From Lysobacteraceae bacterium 2PB (GTDB taxonomy: Bacteria > Pseudomonadota > Gammaproteobacteria > Xanthomonadales > Xanthomonadaceae): a stretch of 64,000 nt of DNA. The notes under the pieces were generated by a model. That model saw only the letters and a list, made by a program, of their open reading frames with translations, was not told where the DNA came from and ran no database searches. The stretch is taken from assembly GCA_005502915.1 (NCBI GenBank), contig SCMT01000006.1, positions 120,648 to 184,647 on the forward strand, written 5' to 3'. Both the position numbers and the translations under genes were made by a program. Positions 1-8,912 of this stretch are shown in pieces (the stretch's first letter is position 1; each line of letters opens with the position of its first letter).

Positions 1-265
1 AAAGACATCGCGGGCTTCAGGCCGCTCTGGAACAGCTGCCTGGACATTGCGCCGACGATCCATCCGGCATGCATCAGGCTGGGCCGTCCGTCGGATGGAT
101 AATCCCGGCTGTTGATTTTGTGCGCGCGCTGGGTCAGCTTCGGACACAGGGCGGATTGCGCCTGACGGTTCTTGTTTCCGTAGCTGGCGGTCATTTCCGC
201 GTCATTTGTGCGTCATGCGCAAGCCATAGGCTCGCCCGGCCTGTTCCGTGCTCGGGGAGAAGACG
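1..265. other. Left edge, no gene assigned
   Basis: Frame 1 of the plus strand is open from the first base to a TAA at 100-102 and could be the last 33 codons of a gene entering from the left, but nothing in it is recognisable. A 9-bp inverted repeat (58-66 with 92-100) spans that stop and could be a terminator, although no T-run follows. The rest, up to the DNase-like gene, shows nothing. Confidence 0.25.
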
Positions 266-1120
266 ATGAAGACGTGGCCGACCGTGTTGTTCGGCGTCGT
301 GCTTGCGATGTTCGCAGGCGTGGCGGCCGCAGGCTCCTACCTGCGCGTGATGTCGTGGAATACGCTGCATGCCGGCTGGAGCGGGCAGACCGACTGGGCG
401 GGCTATGCGGCCCAGGCATGGAACCAGTACGGCGACACGTCGACGGCCTCCAACGGCGTGGACGTGCTATTCGCCCAGGAAGTCATGTATGCCGAGTCTG
501 CGGCGAGCATCGCCTCGGCGCTGACTGCGCGCAGCGGCGTGACCTGGGATTACCGGGTGACCGCGGCCATCGGGCGCAGCAGCTACAAGGAGCGCTATGC
601 GGTGTTCTTCCGCCCGGATCGCGTGCAGATCCTGTCGGAGTACGTCTGGAACGACACCGGCGACCAGTTCGAGCGCGAGCCGCAGATCGTGAAGCTGCGC
701 CACCTGCAGACCGGGGCGGACTACACCTTCATCAACTGGCACACGGTCTTCGGCGAGACGGCCCAGCGGCAGGCCGAGATCCAGCGCATCGCGACGGTCT
801 TCAGTTCGATCCAGAACGGCAGCAGCAGCGATCAGGACGTGGTCCTGGTCGGTGACCACAATCGCGATGCCACCTCGCCGTGGTGGTCCACGCTGACCGG
901 GCTGTCGCCTGCGGTCGGCTACAAGGTGAACGAGCTGACCTCGATCAACACCAGCTGCGGCTACGCGAACCGGTACGACCATTTCTGGTACCAGCCGTCC
1001 TACGTGACCGAGTACTCGGCCTCGGGTCGCGACTACATCTCCAACCTGTGCGTGTTCCGCGAGCTTTCGGACCACGCGCCGATCTATCTGCAGCTGTATT
1101 CCAGCGCCGATACCGATTGA
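266..1120 (+). CDS. Secreted endonuclease/exonuclease/phosphatase-family (DNase I-like) protein
   Basis: The 284-residue protein begins with a signal peptide (MKTWPTVLFGVVLAMFAGVAAAG) trimmed here as residues 1 to about 22. The mature part carries the order of motifs of the DNase I-like metal-dependent fold: MSWNTLH near the start, FAQEV with the likely metal-binding Glu, a GDHN motif in place of the usual GDxN, and a final SDHAP with the catalytic His. It probably cleaves a nucleic acid or a phosphodiester outside the cytoplasm; the substrate cannot be read from the sequence. ATG 266 was chosen over an upstream GTG at 248 because it has a GGGGAGA ribosome site and starts the signal peptide directly. 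The stop overlaps the start of the next gene (TGATG), so the two are likely co-transcribed. Confidence 0.8.
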   Translation: MKTWPTVLFGVVLAMFAGVAAAGSYLRVMSWNTLHAGWSGQTDWAGYAAQAWNQYGDTSTASNGVDVLFAQEVMYAESAASIASALTARSGVTWDYRVTAAIGRSSYKERYAVFFRPDRVQILSEYVWNDTGDQFEREPQIVKLRHLQTGADYTFINWHTVFGETAQRQAEIQRIATVFSSIQNGSSSDQDVVLVGDHNRDATSPWWSTLTGLSPAVGYKVNELTSINTSCGYANRYDHFWYQPSYVTEYSASGRDYISNLCVFRELSDHAPIYLQLYSSADTD

Positions 1121-2766
1121 TGAAGCGCGCCTGGGGCCTGGCCGGGGCGGGCATCGCGATGCTCGTCCTGCTCGGCTGGAGCATGCGGTCCCATGAGCGG
1201 AGCGATGCACCTCGGACAGGCGACTTGCCGCCAGCCTCGCGCTCCGTTCCGGTGGCCACGGCACCTGCGCCCGTGCTCGTCGAGCTCGTGCTGTTGCCCG
1301 CCGGCAAGGCGCGTGCCGTTCCCGCGTCCGTGCGCATCGGCCTGGGCGATGTGTCGCCCGATCAGGCCGCGCGCGCCATGTCCGATCGGGACGCGGGGCC
1401 CTCGGCGGATGCGGTGCGCTACAGCGACCTCGCGATTCCGACGCGCTGGATCGCCGCGCCTGCGCGCATGCAGGCCGACGGCAGCGTGAAGGTCGGACCG
1501 GTGCGTTTGCCCCGGGCGGATCGCTACACCCTGCAGGCGCGCGGCGAAGATCCGCTCCAGTTCTACCTGGTCGACTTCACGGCCGGCACGGTGCCGACGA
1601 CCGTGCCACCGATCATCGCTGCGGGCATGCGTGCGCATGTCGTCGTGAACGACGCCGGCATCCTGCTGCGGAGGACTGCGACATCGGCGTCTCCCGCCGT
1701 CTGGCAGCGGTTGCAGCAATCGTATGCGCCGCGGTTGCTCGACGCCTTCAGCGAACAGCCTGTTCCCGTTGCGGATCGCCAGGCGCTCGCGCCGTTCGCG
1801 CCGGGGCCCGTCGACATCATCCTCGTGGTCGGTGGCGTGGAAGCGGAGCGCAGGCAGGTGGTGCTGCAGCCCGGGCGCATCACGGAGATCCATTTCGATC
1901 CGGCGCGGCAGGTCGCGGCGCGCGCCGCTTCCGTCGACCTCGAACTCGAATTCGTGAGCAAGGGCGATGGCAGGCCGGTCGCGGGCCTGCAGGTGGATTG
2001 GCTGAGCGGTCGCGCGCAGCAGCGCAGGACGAGCGATGCGCGTGGCCGCGTCCTGTTCGCCGGACTGGACCGGCAACAGGAGCACCAATTCAGCCTGCAC
2101 ACGATCGCACCCGCCAATGGCCTGCCGGTGTGGCCGGAACGCATGCCGTTGCAGGTCGCGCCGGAGGCGATCGACGCTGCCGTCGCCGATGGCAGGGTCG
2201 TGCGCCATCGGGTGGCACTCGCACCCTTGCAGTGGCTGGTCGCGCGCTTGCCGGCCGACTTGCCGGCCGATGCATCGAACCTCCGTCCCTCCGGGCGCTC
2301 TGCGTATCCCATCCATGTCCTGCAGCGCCTGCGCGATGGCCGCTGGACGGACGCGGCTGCGGATCACTTCATCCCGACGCGCGAGGGGCTCGCGGTGTCG
2401 ATCGCCGCGCCCGGGACCTACCGCATCGCTTCGGTCCTGTCGCCGTGGCGCGTGCTCGAATCGTCGGCCGCGGAAGTGAAGACGGAGGCACGGCAATCCG
2501 TCGAGTTCATTCGCCCGCGCGGGTCCGACGTGACCGTGGCGGTGCTGCAGGCGGGCAAGGCGCTGTCCGACACGCCCGTCCTGGTGATCGGACCGGTCGG
2601 CAGCCTGCCTCCGGAACAACTGCGGACGGATGCAGGCGGCCGCGTGAAACTCGCGGCCGCGACCGTGCCGTGGATCCGCATGGAAGCGCCCGGAACCGAG
2701 CAGGTCGTCGTTCGCCTCTCCGGCGCGCAGATCGTGGCCGAGCTCGGCTCGCAGCGTCCGGAGTGA
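1120..2766 (+). CDS. Membrane-anchored protein with Ig-like/carboxypeptidase-regulatory-like repeats, function unknown
   Basis: The protein has 548 residues. Residues 6-22 form a single hydrophobic segment that should anchor or export it. The rest is rich in beta strand, with segments such as GRPVAGLQVDWLS followed by TSDARGRVLFAGL and, later, DTPVLVIGPV followed by LRTDAGGRVKLA. This pattern is typical of small Ig-like or carboxypeptidase-regulatory-like domains, in which a variable strand is followed by T/D-x-x-G-R-V/F. No catalytic motif is visible. The start codon overlaps the stop of the DNase-like gene, which suggests translational coupling and a shared extracytoplasmic role. The family assignment is inferred from the strand pattern only. 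Confidence 0.6.
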   Translation: MKRAWGLAGAGIAMLVLLGWSMRSHERSDAPRTGDLPPASRSVPVATAPAPVLVELVLLPAGKARAVPASVRIGLGDVSPDQAARAMSDRDAGPSADAVRYSDLAIPTRWIAAPARMQADGSVKVGPVRLPRADRYTLQARGEDPLQFYLVDFTAGTVPTTVPPIIAAGMRAHVVVNDAGILLRRTATSASPAVWQRLQQSYAPRLLDAFSEQPVPVADRQALAPFAPGPVDIILVVGGVEAERRQVVLQPGRITEIHFDPARQVAARAASVDLELEFVSKGDGRPVAGLQVDWLSGRAQQRRTSDARGRVLFAGLDRQQEHQFSLHTIAPANGLPVWPERMPLQVAPEAIDAAVADGRVVRHRVALAPLQWLVARLPADLPADASNLRPSGRSAYPIHVLQRLRDGRWTDAAADHFIPTREGLAVSIAAPGTYRIASVLSPWRVLESSAAEVKTEARQSVEFIRPRGSDVTVAVLQAGKALSDTPVLVIGPVGSLPPEQLRTDAGGRVKLAAATVPWIRMEAPGTEQVVVRLSGAQIVAELGSQRPE

Positions 2767-3022
2767 CGAGGCTCCGCTCGATCGCCGTCCACGATCGACG
2801 CGAATGCCGGGTGCTGGTTTCCCTGCAGGGCGCTGGATGCCTGGATCGTGGCGTGTGTCGTGGCGGTGCGAAAAGCCGGTGCGATCAGTCGTGTCCAGTG
2901 CGCCGCCGCTGCGCGATTCCTTCCGGGCATTCCCTTTGGATGTCCATTCGTCGATGGATGCGCCGAGGAACCTGGGATAGCATCCGCGGACAGCGTTCTG
3001 CTGTTTCGATTCGGTCGCACAG

Positions 3023-3826
3023 ATGTCGTCCTATAGCTGTGTCATTCCGATTGACTGGCAAGCGCTCTGGTGCCACGTGGTTCCTGCGTGGATATCGGTC
3101 CTCGCCGGCGACATGTCTCCCGGGATGTTTGCGAAGAACTACGCGTCGAAGGGCGCGTCGTTCGGGGATGGCGAGCTGATCGGTCCTTACGATCGATTCC
3201 ACGCTCCGTCCGACTACCTGTCGCTCTTCTCTGAGGGTGCACTGAGGCCGCCCTTCTCAAGAAGGCGGATTGCAGGATCAGGACTGTGCGCGGAGTTCCT
3301 CCGGAGAACGGACAGCTACGCGCTTCCATTGATCGAGGCCGCGATCAAGCAATCCACTGCGGTCGATCTTCCCGGACCGGATTCGTTCCATGGCAACTAC
3401 TTCGGGAGAACGACGGACGCCTCCGGGACATGGCAGGTGGTCGGGACCAGGAACGACTACGAATTCCTGGAGCGCTGGTTCGATGTTGCATGGCAGCGCG
3501 AGGATTCGCTCTACACGTACGCGCGTCGGGCAGGCCATGCATCTGCGCGGCTGCACGAGTTGCTTGAGGCGCTGTTTCTCTATGAAAGGGCGATCCCCGG
3601 GCTCTGGTTCCCTGCGGAATCACCTTCCTGGCCTGCTCACGACGACCATTCTTTTGCCGGCTACCTTTCGCCGGATGAAGTCAAGGAGTTGGCTGCGGAA
3701 TTATCGCGTTCGGACGTGATCTCCCTTCAGGAGGATGACAGCGAATTGTTCCTCTTGTTTGTTGACCGTGTCGCGCGTTCATCCGCCCATGACCATGGCC
3801 TGTTGACGATACATGGTGGTTTCTGA
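3023..3826 (+). CDS. Hypothetical protein, 267 aa
   Basis: I do not recognise this protein. It has no signal peptide or membrane segment, and contains several aromatic-rich stretches (WQALWCHVVPAWISV near the N-terminus, YEFLERWFDVAWQ in the middle). Composition is less GC-rich than the flanking secreted-protein genes, which fits an accessory gene. The 256 bp before it (2767-3022) hold no other gene that I can support and there is no strong ribosome site, so the start is uncertain. A decayed copy of the repeated small gene lies immediately downstream. Confidence 0.55.
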   Translation: MSSYSCVIPIDWQALWCHVVPAWISVLAGDMSPGMFAKNYASKGASFGDGELIGPYDRFHAPSDYLSLFSEGALRPPFSRRRIAGSGLCAEFLRRTDSYALPLIEAAIKQSTAVDLPGPDSFHGNYFGRTTDASGTWQVVGTRNDYEFLERWFDVAWQREDSLYTYARRAGHASARLHELLEALFLYERAIPGLWFPAESPSWPAHDDHSFAGYLSPDEVKELAAELSRSDVISLQEDDSELFLLFVDRVARSSAHDHGLLTIHGGF

Positions 3827-3840
3827 GGCTTGGTTCCGCT

Positions 3841-4056
3841 CGCCGAGACAGTTGCGCCACGCAGGACGCTTCCCGATTCGGCCTCCTGTGCGAAACCGGC
3901 GGCGCCAGCCTGCGGGCGGCGCTGCGCGTCATCGCTGCGATGCTCTGCGGCCTGCGGGACGACATGCCGGCACCTGAGCTCGATCGTGTTCCCATTCGCC
4001 ATTGGCGGGCATTTCAGTTGCCGATGAAACCGTATGGTGACTGGGCGACGGGCTGA
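3841..4056 (+). pseudogene. Remnant of the repeated RHH-like small gene family
   Basis: Read in the frame starting at 3841, this stretch encodes ...FGLLCETGGASLRAALRVIAAMLCGLR, which matches the core of the small proteins at 57010, 58388 and 61346 (FIALCETTGVSPQAALRGMAAMICGLR). There is no usable start codon and the N-terminal strand is lost. The tail beyond the core is longer and unrelated to the other copies (to a TGA at 4054-4056). A 7-bp hairpin (4055-4061/4067-4073) overlaps the stop. I call it a decayed, divergent family member; a frameshifted functional gene is less likely. Confidence 0.55.
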
Positions 4057-4322
4057 ATCCGCGCGGCGGATTCTCGGCTAGACTCCCGTGAGCTGCAACG
4101 CGATCTCCAGCTTGCAGCGGGGGGCGTCGATTCGCTGGATTCAGCTGCATGCACCGATATCGAGGCGGTCGCTGTCGCGGCCGATCGTCGAAACGACGTC
4201 CAACCCAGCTCGGCCGACAGTCTGGCGATGATCGACTGTCGCAGGAATGCCGGCGATGCACCTGCGTCGCCGGCGTTCGGAACACAACGGACTACATCAC
4301 CTACACAGGTTCAAGGATAACC

Positions 4323-5549
4323 ATGAAGAATCAACGCAATTCCATCAGGCTCGGCCTCCTGGCCGCAGGTATCGCCGCAAGCACGATCGCCATGGCTGGC
4401 AGCGGTGCATCGGCGCTTCAAGCCGCCCGCCCCGCATCGAAGCCCAGCAAGCCGATCGCCAGCGACGCTCGCACGCCGGTCGTGTCGCTGACATCGACCA
4501 TGGGCGATGCCGGTTTCGAAATGTTCGATGGCAGGACCCCGCGCGTCAGCCTGTCGCGGCTGCCGATGAACACCACCGACGCGATCGTCTACATCGACGT
4601 GGACAGCCTCGCGCTGGACCGCAAGCGGACGCAGGCGATTCTCGACCTCGCCAGGGATCTGGGCTGGGTGGTGATGGCCGAGAGCAGCAGCTGGGACGTG
4701 CCGCGCCTGCACGCCTTCCTCGCTGCGTACTATCCGGGCGTGGATACGAAGGGCCTGCAGAACGTCGCGGTACGCATCGCGGCCGACAAGGGGCACACGC
4801 TGGTCACCGACCTGACGCCGACCGAGGCCGCGGTCGAGGTGGGCATCGATTATCTGCAGACCACGGAAGCGAGGGCGCTGATGCGCAGCGCTTTCGGTAT
4901 CCGGGCCGTGGCGCCGGGCAGCAATTACGCCTGGTTCGCCAACAACGCCTACCAGGCGACCGCGAGCAATCGCACGCTCGGCACGCGCTACTACACGGTG
5001 GCGCTGAATCGGGATGTCGTGAAGGTCTGGCGCAGCACCAGCAACGGCACCACCGATTGCATCGTGTCGTGGCGGGGCAGCTCGACCGCAGGCGATTGGC
5101 TCAACAACATCGAGAACCAGTTCGGCGGAACGGTGGCCGTGCCCGGCGAGTCGTCGACGAACACCGCCAGGATCGGGTCGGGATACGCCAGCCGGCTCAG
5201 CAATTACCGCTCGGCGGTCAATGCGGTGGCCTGCAACAACACCTATCGGGTGACCGGACACAGCCTCGGCGGCGGCATGGCGGAAGCCTATGCGTTCACC
5301 ATCCGCAGCAAGCGGCCGAACCTGGAAGCCTACAACCCGGCACGCGTGGGCAACGCCAGCTTCCGCACGCAGCTGGTCTCGGCGCTCGGCACCGCGAAGG
5401 TCGAGGTGTTCTGCCGCAACCTCGACCCGGTGTGGGCCGTGCCGGTGGGCCTGCAGCACGTCGGCAGCAACAACGGCTGCACCTACTGGGGCAGCTCGGT
5501 GTCCGTGATCAATCCGGTCGCGAACCACGCCATGAATCTGTGGCTGTGA
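4323..5549 (+). CDS. Secreted class 3 lipase-like alpha/beta hydrolase
   Basis: The 408-residue protein starts with a signal peptide (about residues 1-22, ending in AMAGS). The C-terminal half carries the lipase class 3 signature GHSLGGGMAEAY with the nucleophile Ser, preceded by a beta strand and a CIVSWRGSS segment that resembles the family's oxyanion-side motif (V.FRGT.S). An Asp (NLDPVW) and a late His (NHAMNLWL) are placed like the rest of the triad. The N-terminal 200 residues are an extension of unknown role, perhaps a propeptide or binding domain. It probably hydrolyses acylglycerols or related esters outside the cell. A rho-independent terminator follows at 5660-5690. Confidence 0.8.
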   Translation: MKNQRNSIRLGLLAAGIAASTIAMAGSGASALQAARPASKPSKPIASDARTPVVSLTSTMGDAGFEMFDGRTPRVSLSRLPMNTTDAIVYIDVDSLALDRKRTQAILDLARDLGWVVMAESSSWDVPRLHAFLAAYYPGVDTKGLQNVAVRIAADKGHTLVTDLTPTEAAVEVGIDYLQTTEARALMRSAFGIRAVAPGSNYAWFANNAYQATASNRTLGTRYYTVALNRDVVKVWRSTSNGTTDCIVSWRGSSTAGDWLNNIENQFGGTVAVPGESSTNTARIGSGYASRLSNYRSAVNAVACNNTYRVTGHSLGGGMAEAYAFTIRSKRPNLEAYNPARVGNASFRTQLVSALGTAKVEVFCRNLDPVWAVPVGLQHVGSNNGCTYWGSSVSVINPVANHAMNLWL

Positions 5550-5591
5550 GCATCGTGATGCGTTGCCTCGTGCTCGGTTGACAGGCAACGG

Positions 5592-5619
5592 GACGCGACG
5601 GACTTCGGTCCGTCGCGTC
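5592..5619 (+). repeat. Perfect 12-bp hairpin downstream of the lipase gene
   Basis: GACGCGACGGAC (5592-5603) and its exact complement (5608-5619) flank a TTCG tetraloop. No T-run follows, so it may be a repeat element or an RNA-stabilising 3' structure, with the true terminator 40 bp further on. Confidence 0.6.
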
Positions 5620-5659
5620 GTGCGCCGCGATGCGCGGAGTCCGTGTCGCAGCGAGGACA

Positions 5660-5690
5660 AACGGCCGTCGCCTCTGCAAGGCCGTTTTTT
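5660..5690 (+). terminator. Rho-independent terminator after the lipase gene
   Basis: AACGGCC (5660-5666) pairs with GGCCGTT (5680-5686), and a run of T continues to 5690. The position 110 bp after the lipase stop fits transcription termination on the plus strand. Confidence 0.7.
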
Positions 5691-5837
5691 CCTGATGCAT
5701 CCCGAGGCCGCCGAAGAGAGCGGCATTCGTCTGGTCGATGCGCATCCCGTTCGGGACCGGCTGGCCGGGACTCGTGTCCTTGTGCGTTGATTTCCATCGC
5801 GGAAGGAATCACCGCGATCATTCAATCAAAGGAGACG

Positions 5838-7580
5838 ATGATGTCGATGCCGGATCGCCGCATGTCGGCGGTGAATGTATTCAAACGCACCATGCGCCTT
5901 GTATTGGCCGCGATGGCGTCACTGTCCGCCGTTCCACTGGCGTGCGCGCAAAGCGAGACGACCTGGTCGACCTTGAGCAGCGTCAGTACGACCCGGCTGG
6001 CCGATGGCTCCTATCGCGAGCATCTGGTCAAGAATGGTCGGATCTTTCTTCGGAATGGCAGGCAGAGCAACGTCTGGGTCGACATCAGCGGCAATTTCAA
6101 CGGCGACGGTCGCGTCGGAGAGGGCGAGATCACGTCGTTCGACTATGAAGTCCACGCCAACGGCCTGGCCAGCATGAATCTCGTGCGTGGTGGCCATCTC
6201 TACCGTGCCGAGCAATGGTCGGCGAAGCGATGGGGTCCCTGGGAGATCGCCGACGGCGAGGTCGCAGGCACGGGACGCGGCCAGCTCACGTCCTTCAGCG
6301 CCCTGCTGGTGCCTGATCTCGCCGGGACCGGCACGCGGATCGAGCAGGAGTATGTCGTGCGCGGTGGCGTCATCCACAAGCGTGAGCGCGTGGCCGGCAC
6401 GACGACCTGGAGCGGTTGGAGCATCCATGCGCATCCCGTCGAAAACGCGGGATATCCCCTGGATCGCACGCCTGTAAGGTCGTACCACATCGCCTACGAG
6501 GCGAACGGCGAGCCGATCGAGTACGTCGCACGTACGTCCACGGTCTATCGCATGGCGGATGCCAACTTCGAGACCTGGTGGGACGTCACCAGCGAGTTCG
6601 CGCCGGCCGGCCGTTCGATGAATGCGCGCGTCCATCCGCCGATCTACAAGCGCGTGCTGGTCTTCAACATGGATCCGGTCATGCTGTCGCGGGGAGGCGC
6701 GCGCCTGCACAGCGTGATGGGATGGCTGGATCCGCGCCTGCTCGTCGACAGGTACATCACGGAGATCGAGAACACGACCGACCATGTCGTGCACTATGCG
6801 GTGTCGAAGCATATCCGGGTCGACGAATTCCCCAGGTTTCTCGCCGGGCCGCCATTCTCCGAGTCCGAATACCTGGCCTGCGCGCCGTCGAACGTCAATG
6901 CCTGCAGGCCCACCTCGTTCGACTACAACCATTACCTCGACCACTACAACCTGTGCGAGATGGCCGACAGCGGCGAGTACGACGAAGTGTGGGTGCTCGG
7001 CGGGGCGCACTTCGGGCTGATGGAGTCGACCATGGCCGGCATCGGCGCCTTCGGCACCAACGGCAAGGCGATCGAGCACACGGCATGCCGTAGGAAGCTG
7101 AACATCATGGGCTTCAGCTACGAGCGTGGCGTTTCGGAGATGCTGGAGAACATGGGGCATCGGCTCGAAGGCACCATGGCGTACAAGTACCGGCAGTGGC
7201 GCAACTGGAACGATGACAGCAATCCGCCACCGCGATTCCCGACCGATGCCAATGTGTTCGAGCGATTCACCGCCCGTGGTTTCGACAGGGCGATCTCGGC
7301 TTGCGGAAACATCCACGGGTTTCTCAATACGCCCAGCTGGACGGCGGGCGTGCAGCGCGATTTCGACAATCCCTACCAGAAGAACAGCACCTGCGACGAC
7401 TGGGAAAACTACCCGAACCTGACAGGGCGCTCGGTGGGAGTCAGCTGCAGCAAGTGGCAGTGCGACTACACCGAGTGGAAACGGTACTGGATCGGCAAGG
7501 TGCCCGCGTTCGTGGACGGAACCAGCGCAGGCCTGAACAACTGGTGGATGTACGTGCTCGATTCCGAGCTGGTCATCTGA
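5838..7580 (+). CDS. Large secreted protein of unknown function
   Basis: The 580-residue protein has a signal peptide ending near CAQS (about residue 36) and is exported. Residues 40-230 contain repeated units of the type NGR..VW.DI..FNGDGRV and GWSIHAHPV that look like tandem beta repeats, with a calcium-site-like DGR element. The C-terminal part (from about 240) carries conserved-looking blocks: YDEVWVLGGAHFGLMES, then IMGFSYERGVSEMLENMGHRLE. I recall similar blocks from large secreted proteins of unknown function in diverse bacteria, but I cannot name a family. Start ATG 5838 follows a GGAG ribosome site at 5831; the adjacent ATG 5841 is an alternative. Confidence 0.75.
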   Translation: MMSMPDRRMSAVNVFKRTMRLVLAAMASLSAVPLACAQSETTWSTLSSVSTTRLADGSYREHLVKNGRIFLRNGRQSNVWVDISGNFNGDGRVGEGEITSFDYEVHANGLASMNLVRGGHLYRAEQWSAKRWGPWEIADGEVAGTGRGQLTSFSALLVPDLAGTGTRIEQEYVVRGGVIHKRERVAGTTTWSGWSIHAHPVENAGYPLDRTPVRSYHIAYEANGEPIEYVARTSTVYRMADANFETWWDVTSEFAPAGRSMNARVHPPIYKRVLVFNMDPVMLSRGGARLHSVMGWLDPRLLVDRYITEIENTTDHVVHYAVSKHIRVDEFPRFLAGPPFSESEYLACAPSNVNACRPTSFDYNHYLDHYNLCEMADSGEYDEVWVLGGAHFGLMESTMAGIGAFGTNGKAIEHTACRRKLNIMGFSYERGVSEMLENMGHRLEGTMAYKYRQWRNWNDDSNPPPRFPTDANVFERFTARGFDRAISACGNIHGFLNTPSWTAGVQRDFDNPYQKNSTCDDWENYPNLTGRSVGVSCSKWQCDYTEWKRYWIGKVPAFVDGTSAGLNNWWMYVLDSELVI

Positions 7581-7592
7581 CCCTGCAGTCCC

Positions 7593-7624
7593 TGCCTGCA
7601 GCGGGTGCGAATCCGCTGCAGGCA
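7593..7624 (+). terminator. Hairpin after the large secreted protein
   Basis: A perfect 12-bp stem (TGCCTGCAGCGG at 7593-7604 with its complement at 7613-7624) lies 12 bp after the stop codon. No T-run follows, so it is a terminator candidate or an RNA 3'-end structure. The remaining 230 bp to 7852 show no gene. Confidence 0.45.
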
Positions 7625-7852
7625 CGGTGCGGAGTCGAAGGGGAGTCGAATGACGTGTGCTCGTGTCGCGCCTGCGGCCTGGCTCGATGATCGTCGTCCG
7701 CGATCGTCGTCCGCATCCATCCGGGCCGCCGACGCTTCCCTGCGCGCGGCGGCCGCCTTCCATGATCCTTTTCCCTGGTGGCCTTCCATGGCGACCCGAG
7801 GTGTCGTCCACGCATTCCGGCGCGGAACAGGATCAGCCCGCGGGCGGGTCGA

Positions 7853-8647
7853 TCATTGCTGGTATGCGTCTTCCAGGCTCACGTAGGCGAAGCAGTCGCC
7901 GTTGGCGACACCCGTCGCGCGGCCGGTGAGGTGGTGCCCGAAGTCCGGACCGCTGTAGATGTAGCCCGTCGTTGCGCCGACGGAATAGATGTTGCCGACC
8001 GGGGTCGCATGCACCGTCTGCCCGGTCACCACGTTCGTCGCGGTTGCGTAGGCGTTGACCGAGAATCGGTGCCAGAACTGCGAGCTCGGCGGATACACGT
8101 TCACGATGGCGGTGGCGCGGAGGCGGGCGTAGTACCAGTTGAGGCTGCCGTCGCCGCGATCCATGTACAGTCCGCCGACGACCGACAGGTCCACGGTGCC
8201 GGGATAGTAGACGTATTGCCGCCAGGTCGAGTCGTAGCTCCAGCATCCGAACGACGATGTCTGGGTTGCCCGCGCGCCGGGCATCTTGCTGGAAGTGCGG
8301 GCCGCTTGCTGTCGCGCCAGCTTTTCCAGATCGGCGACCTGGGCCTGCAGGGCCTTGCGATCGTCGGAGGCGAGGTTCGGCGAGGCCAGGCGCTTGCGGA
8401 GCAGCGCAAGGTCGTGGGCCAGGCCGGGCGCGCCGATGGTGATCTTCTTGCCGGCGAAGTCGCCTTGCGTCATCAGGTAGACGCCGGGTGCCATCCGGGT
8501 GGCCTGGCGGCCGTAGTCGCGCTGGAACTGCGCTTCGCTTTCGATCCGCATCGAGCCCGGCGCGGGCTTGTCGGCGGGTTTGCCGGCTGCGGCTGCGGTA
8601 CCGGCGCAGACGAGCGCAGCGAGGGAAGCAAGGAGGAAACGTTGCAT
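7853..8647 (-). CDS. Exported protein of unknown function, 264 aa
   Basis: The start at 8647 is preceded by an AGGAGT ribosome site and opens with a signal peptide (MQRFLLASLAALVCAGTAAAAG). A helical stretch follows around residues 75-115 (LALLRKRLASPN...LQAQVADLEKLARQQ), probably a short coiled coil. The C-terminal half is rich in Tyr, Thr and Val and looks like a beta domain. No catalytic motif is visible and I do not recognise a family. The next gene upstream on this strand (8913-9959) is also an exported protein, but the 265 bp between them argue for separate transcription. Confidence 0.65.
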   Translation of the reverse strand: MQRFLLASLAALVCAGTAAAAGKPADKPAPGSMRIESEAQFQRDYGRQATRMAPGVYLMTQGDFAGKKITIGAPGLAHDLALLRKRLASPNLASDDRKALQAQVADLEKLARQQAARTSSKMPGARATQTSSFGCWSYDSTWRQYVYYPGTVDLSVVGGLYMDRGDGSLNWYYARLRATAIVNVYPPSSQFWHRFSVNAYATATNVVTGQTVHATPVGNIYSVGATTGYIYSGPDFGHHLTGRATGVANGDCFAYVSLEDAYQQ

Positions 8648-8912
8648 GCGGGAATGACTCCTGTCGTGGTGGGATGTCGGGCCTGATGGCCGCAGTCGGG
8701 CCGTCCGGGGACTGCGACGGCCGGAGCCCACGAATGGCGGGCTCGATCCAGTAGCGGATCCTCCGCGGAAACAGGATCAGTGCGGGGTCGCCTCGGGCGA
8801 GGGCCTGCATCGCCCTGTCGCTGCGAGCGACGAAGCCTCCGCACATGCATCGGCGCTGCATGCGCATGGGCGACCGGACGTGCGCCATGCAGCATCCGGC
8901 GGCCGTGGGCGC

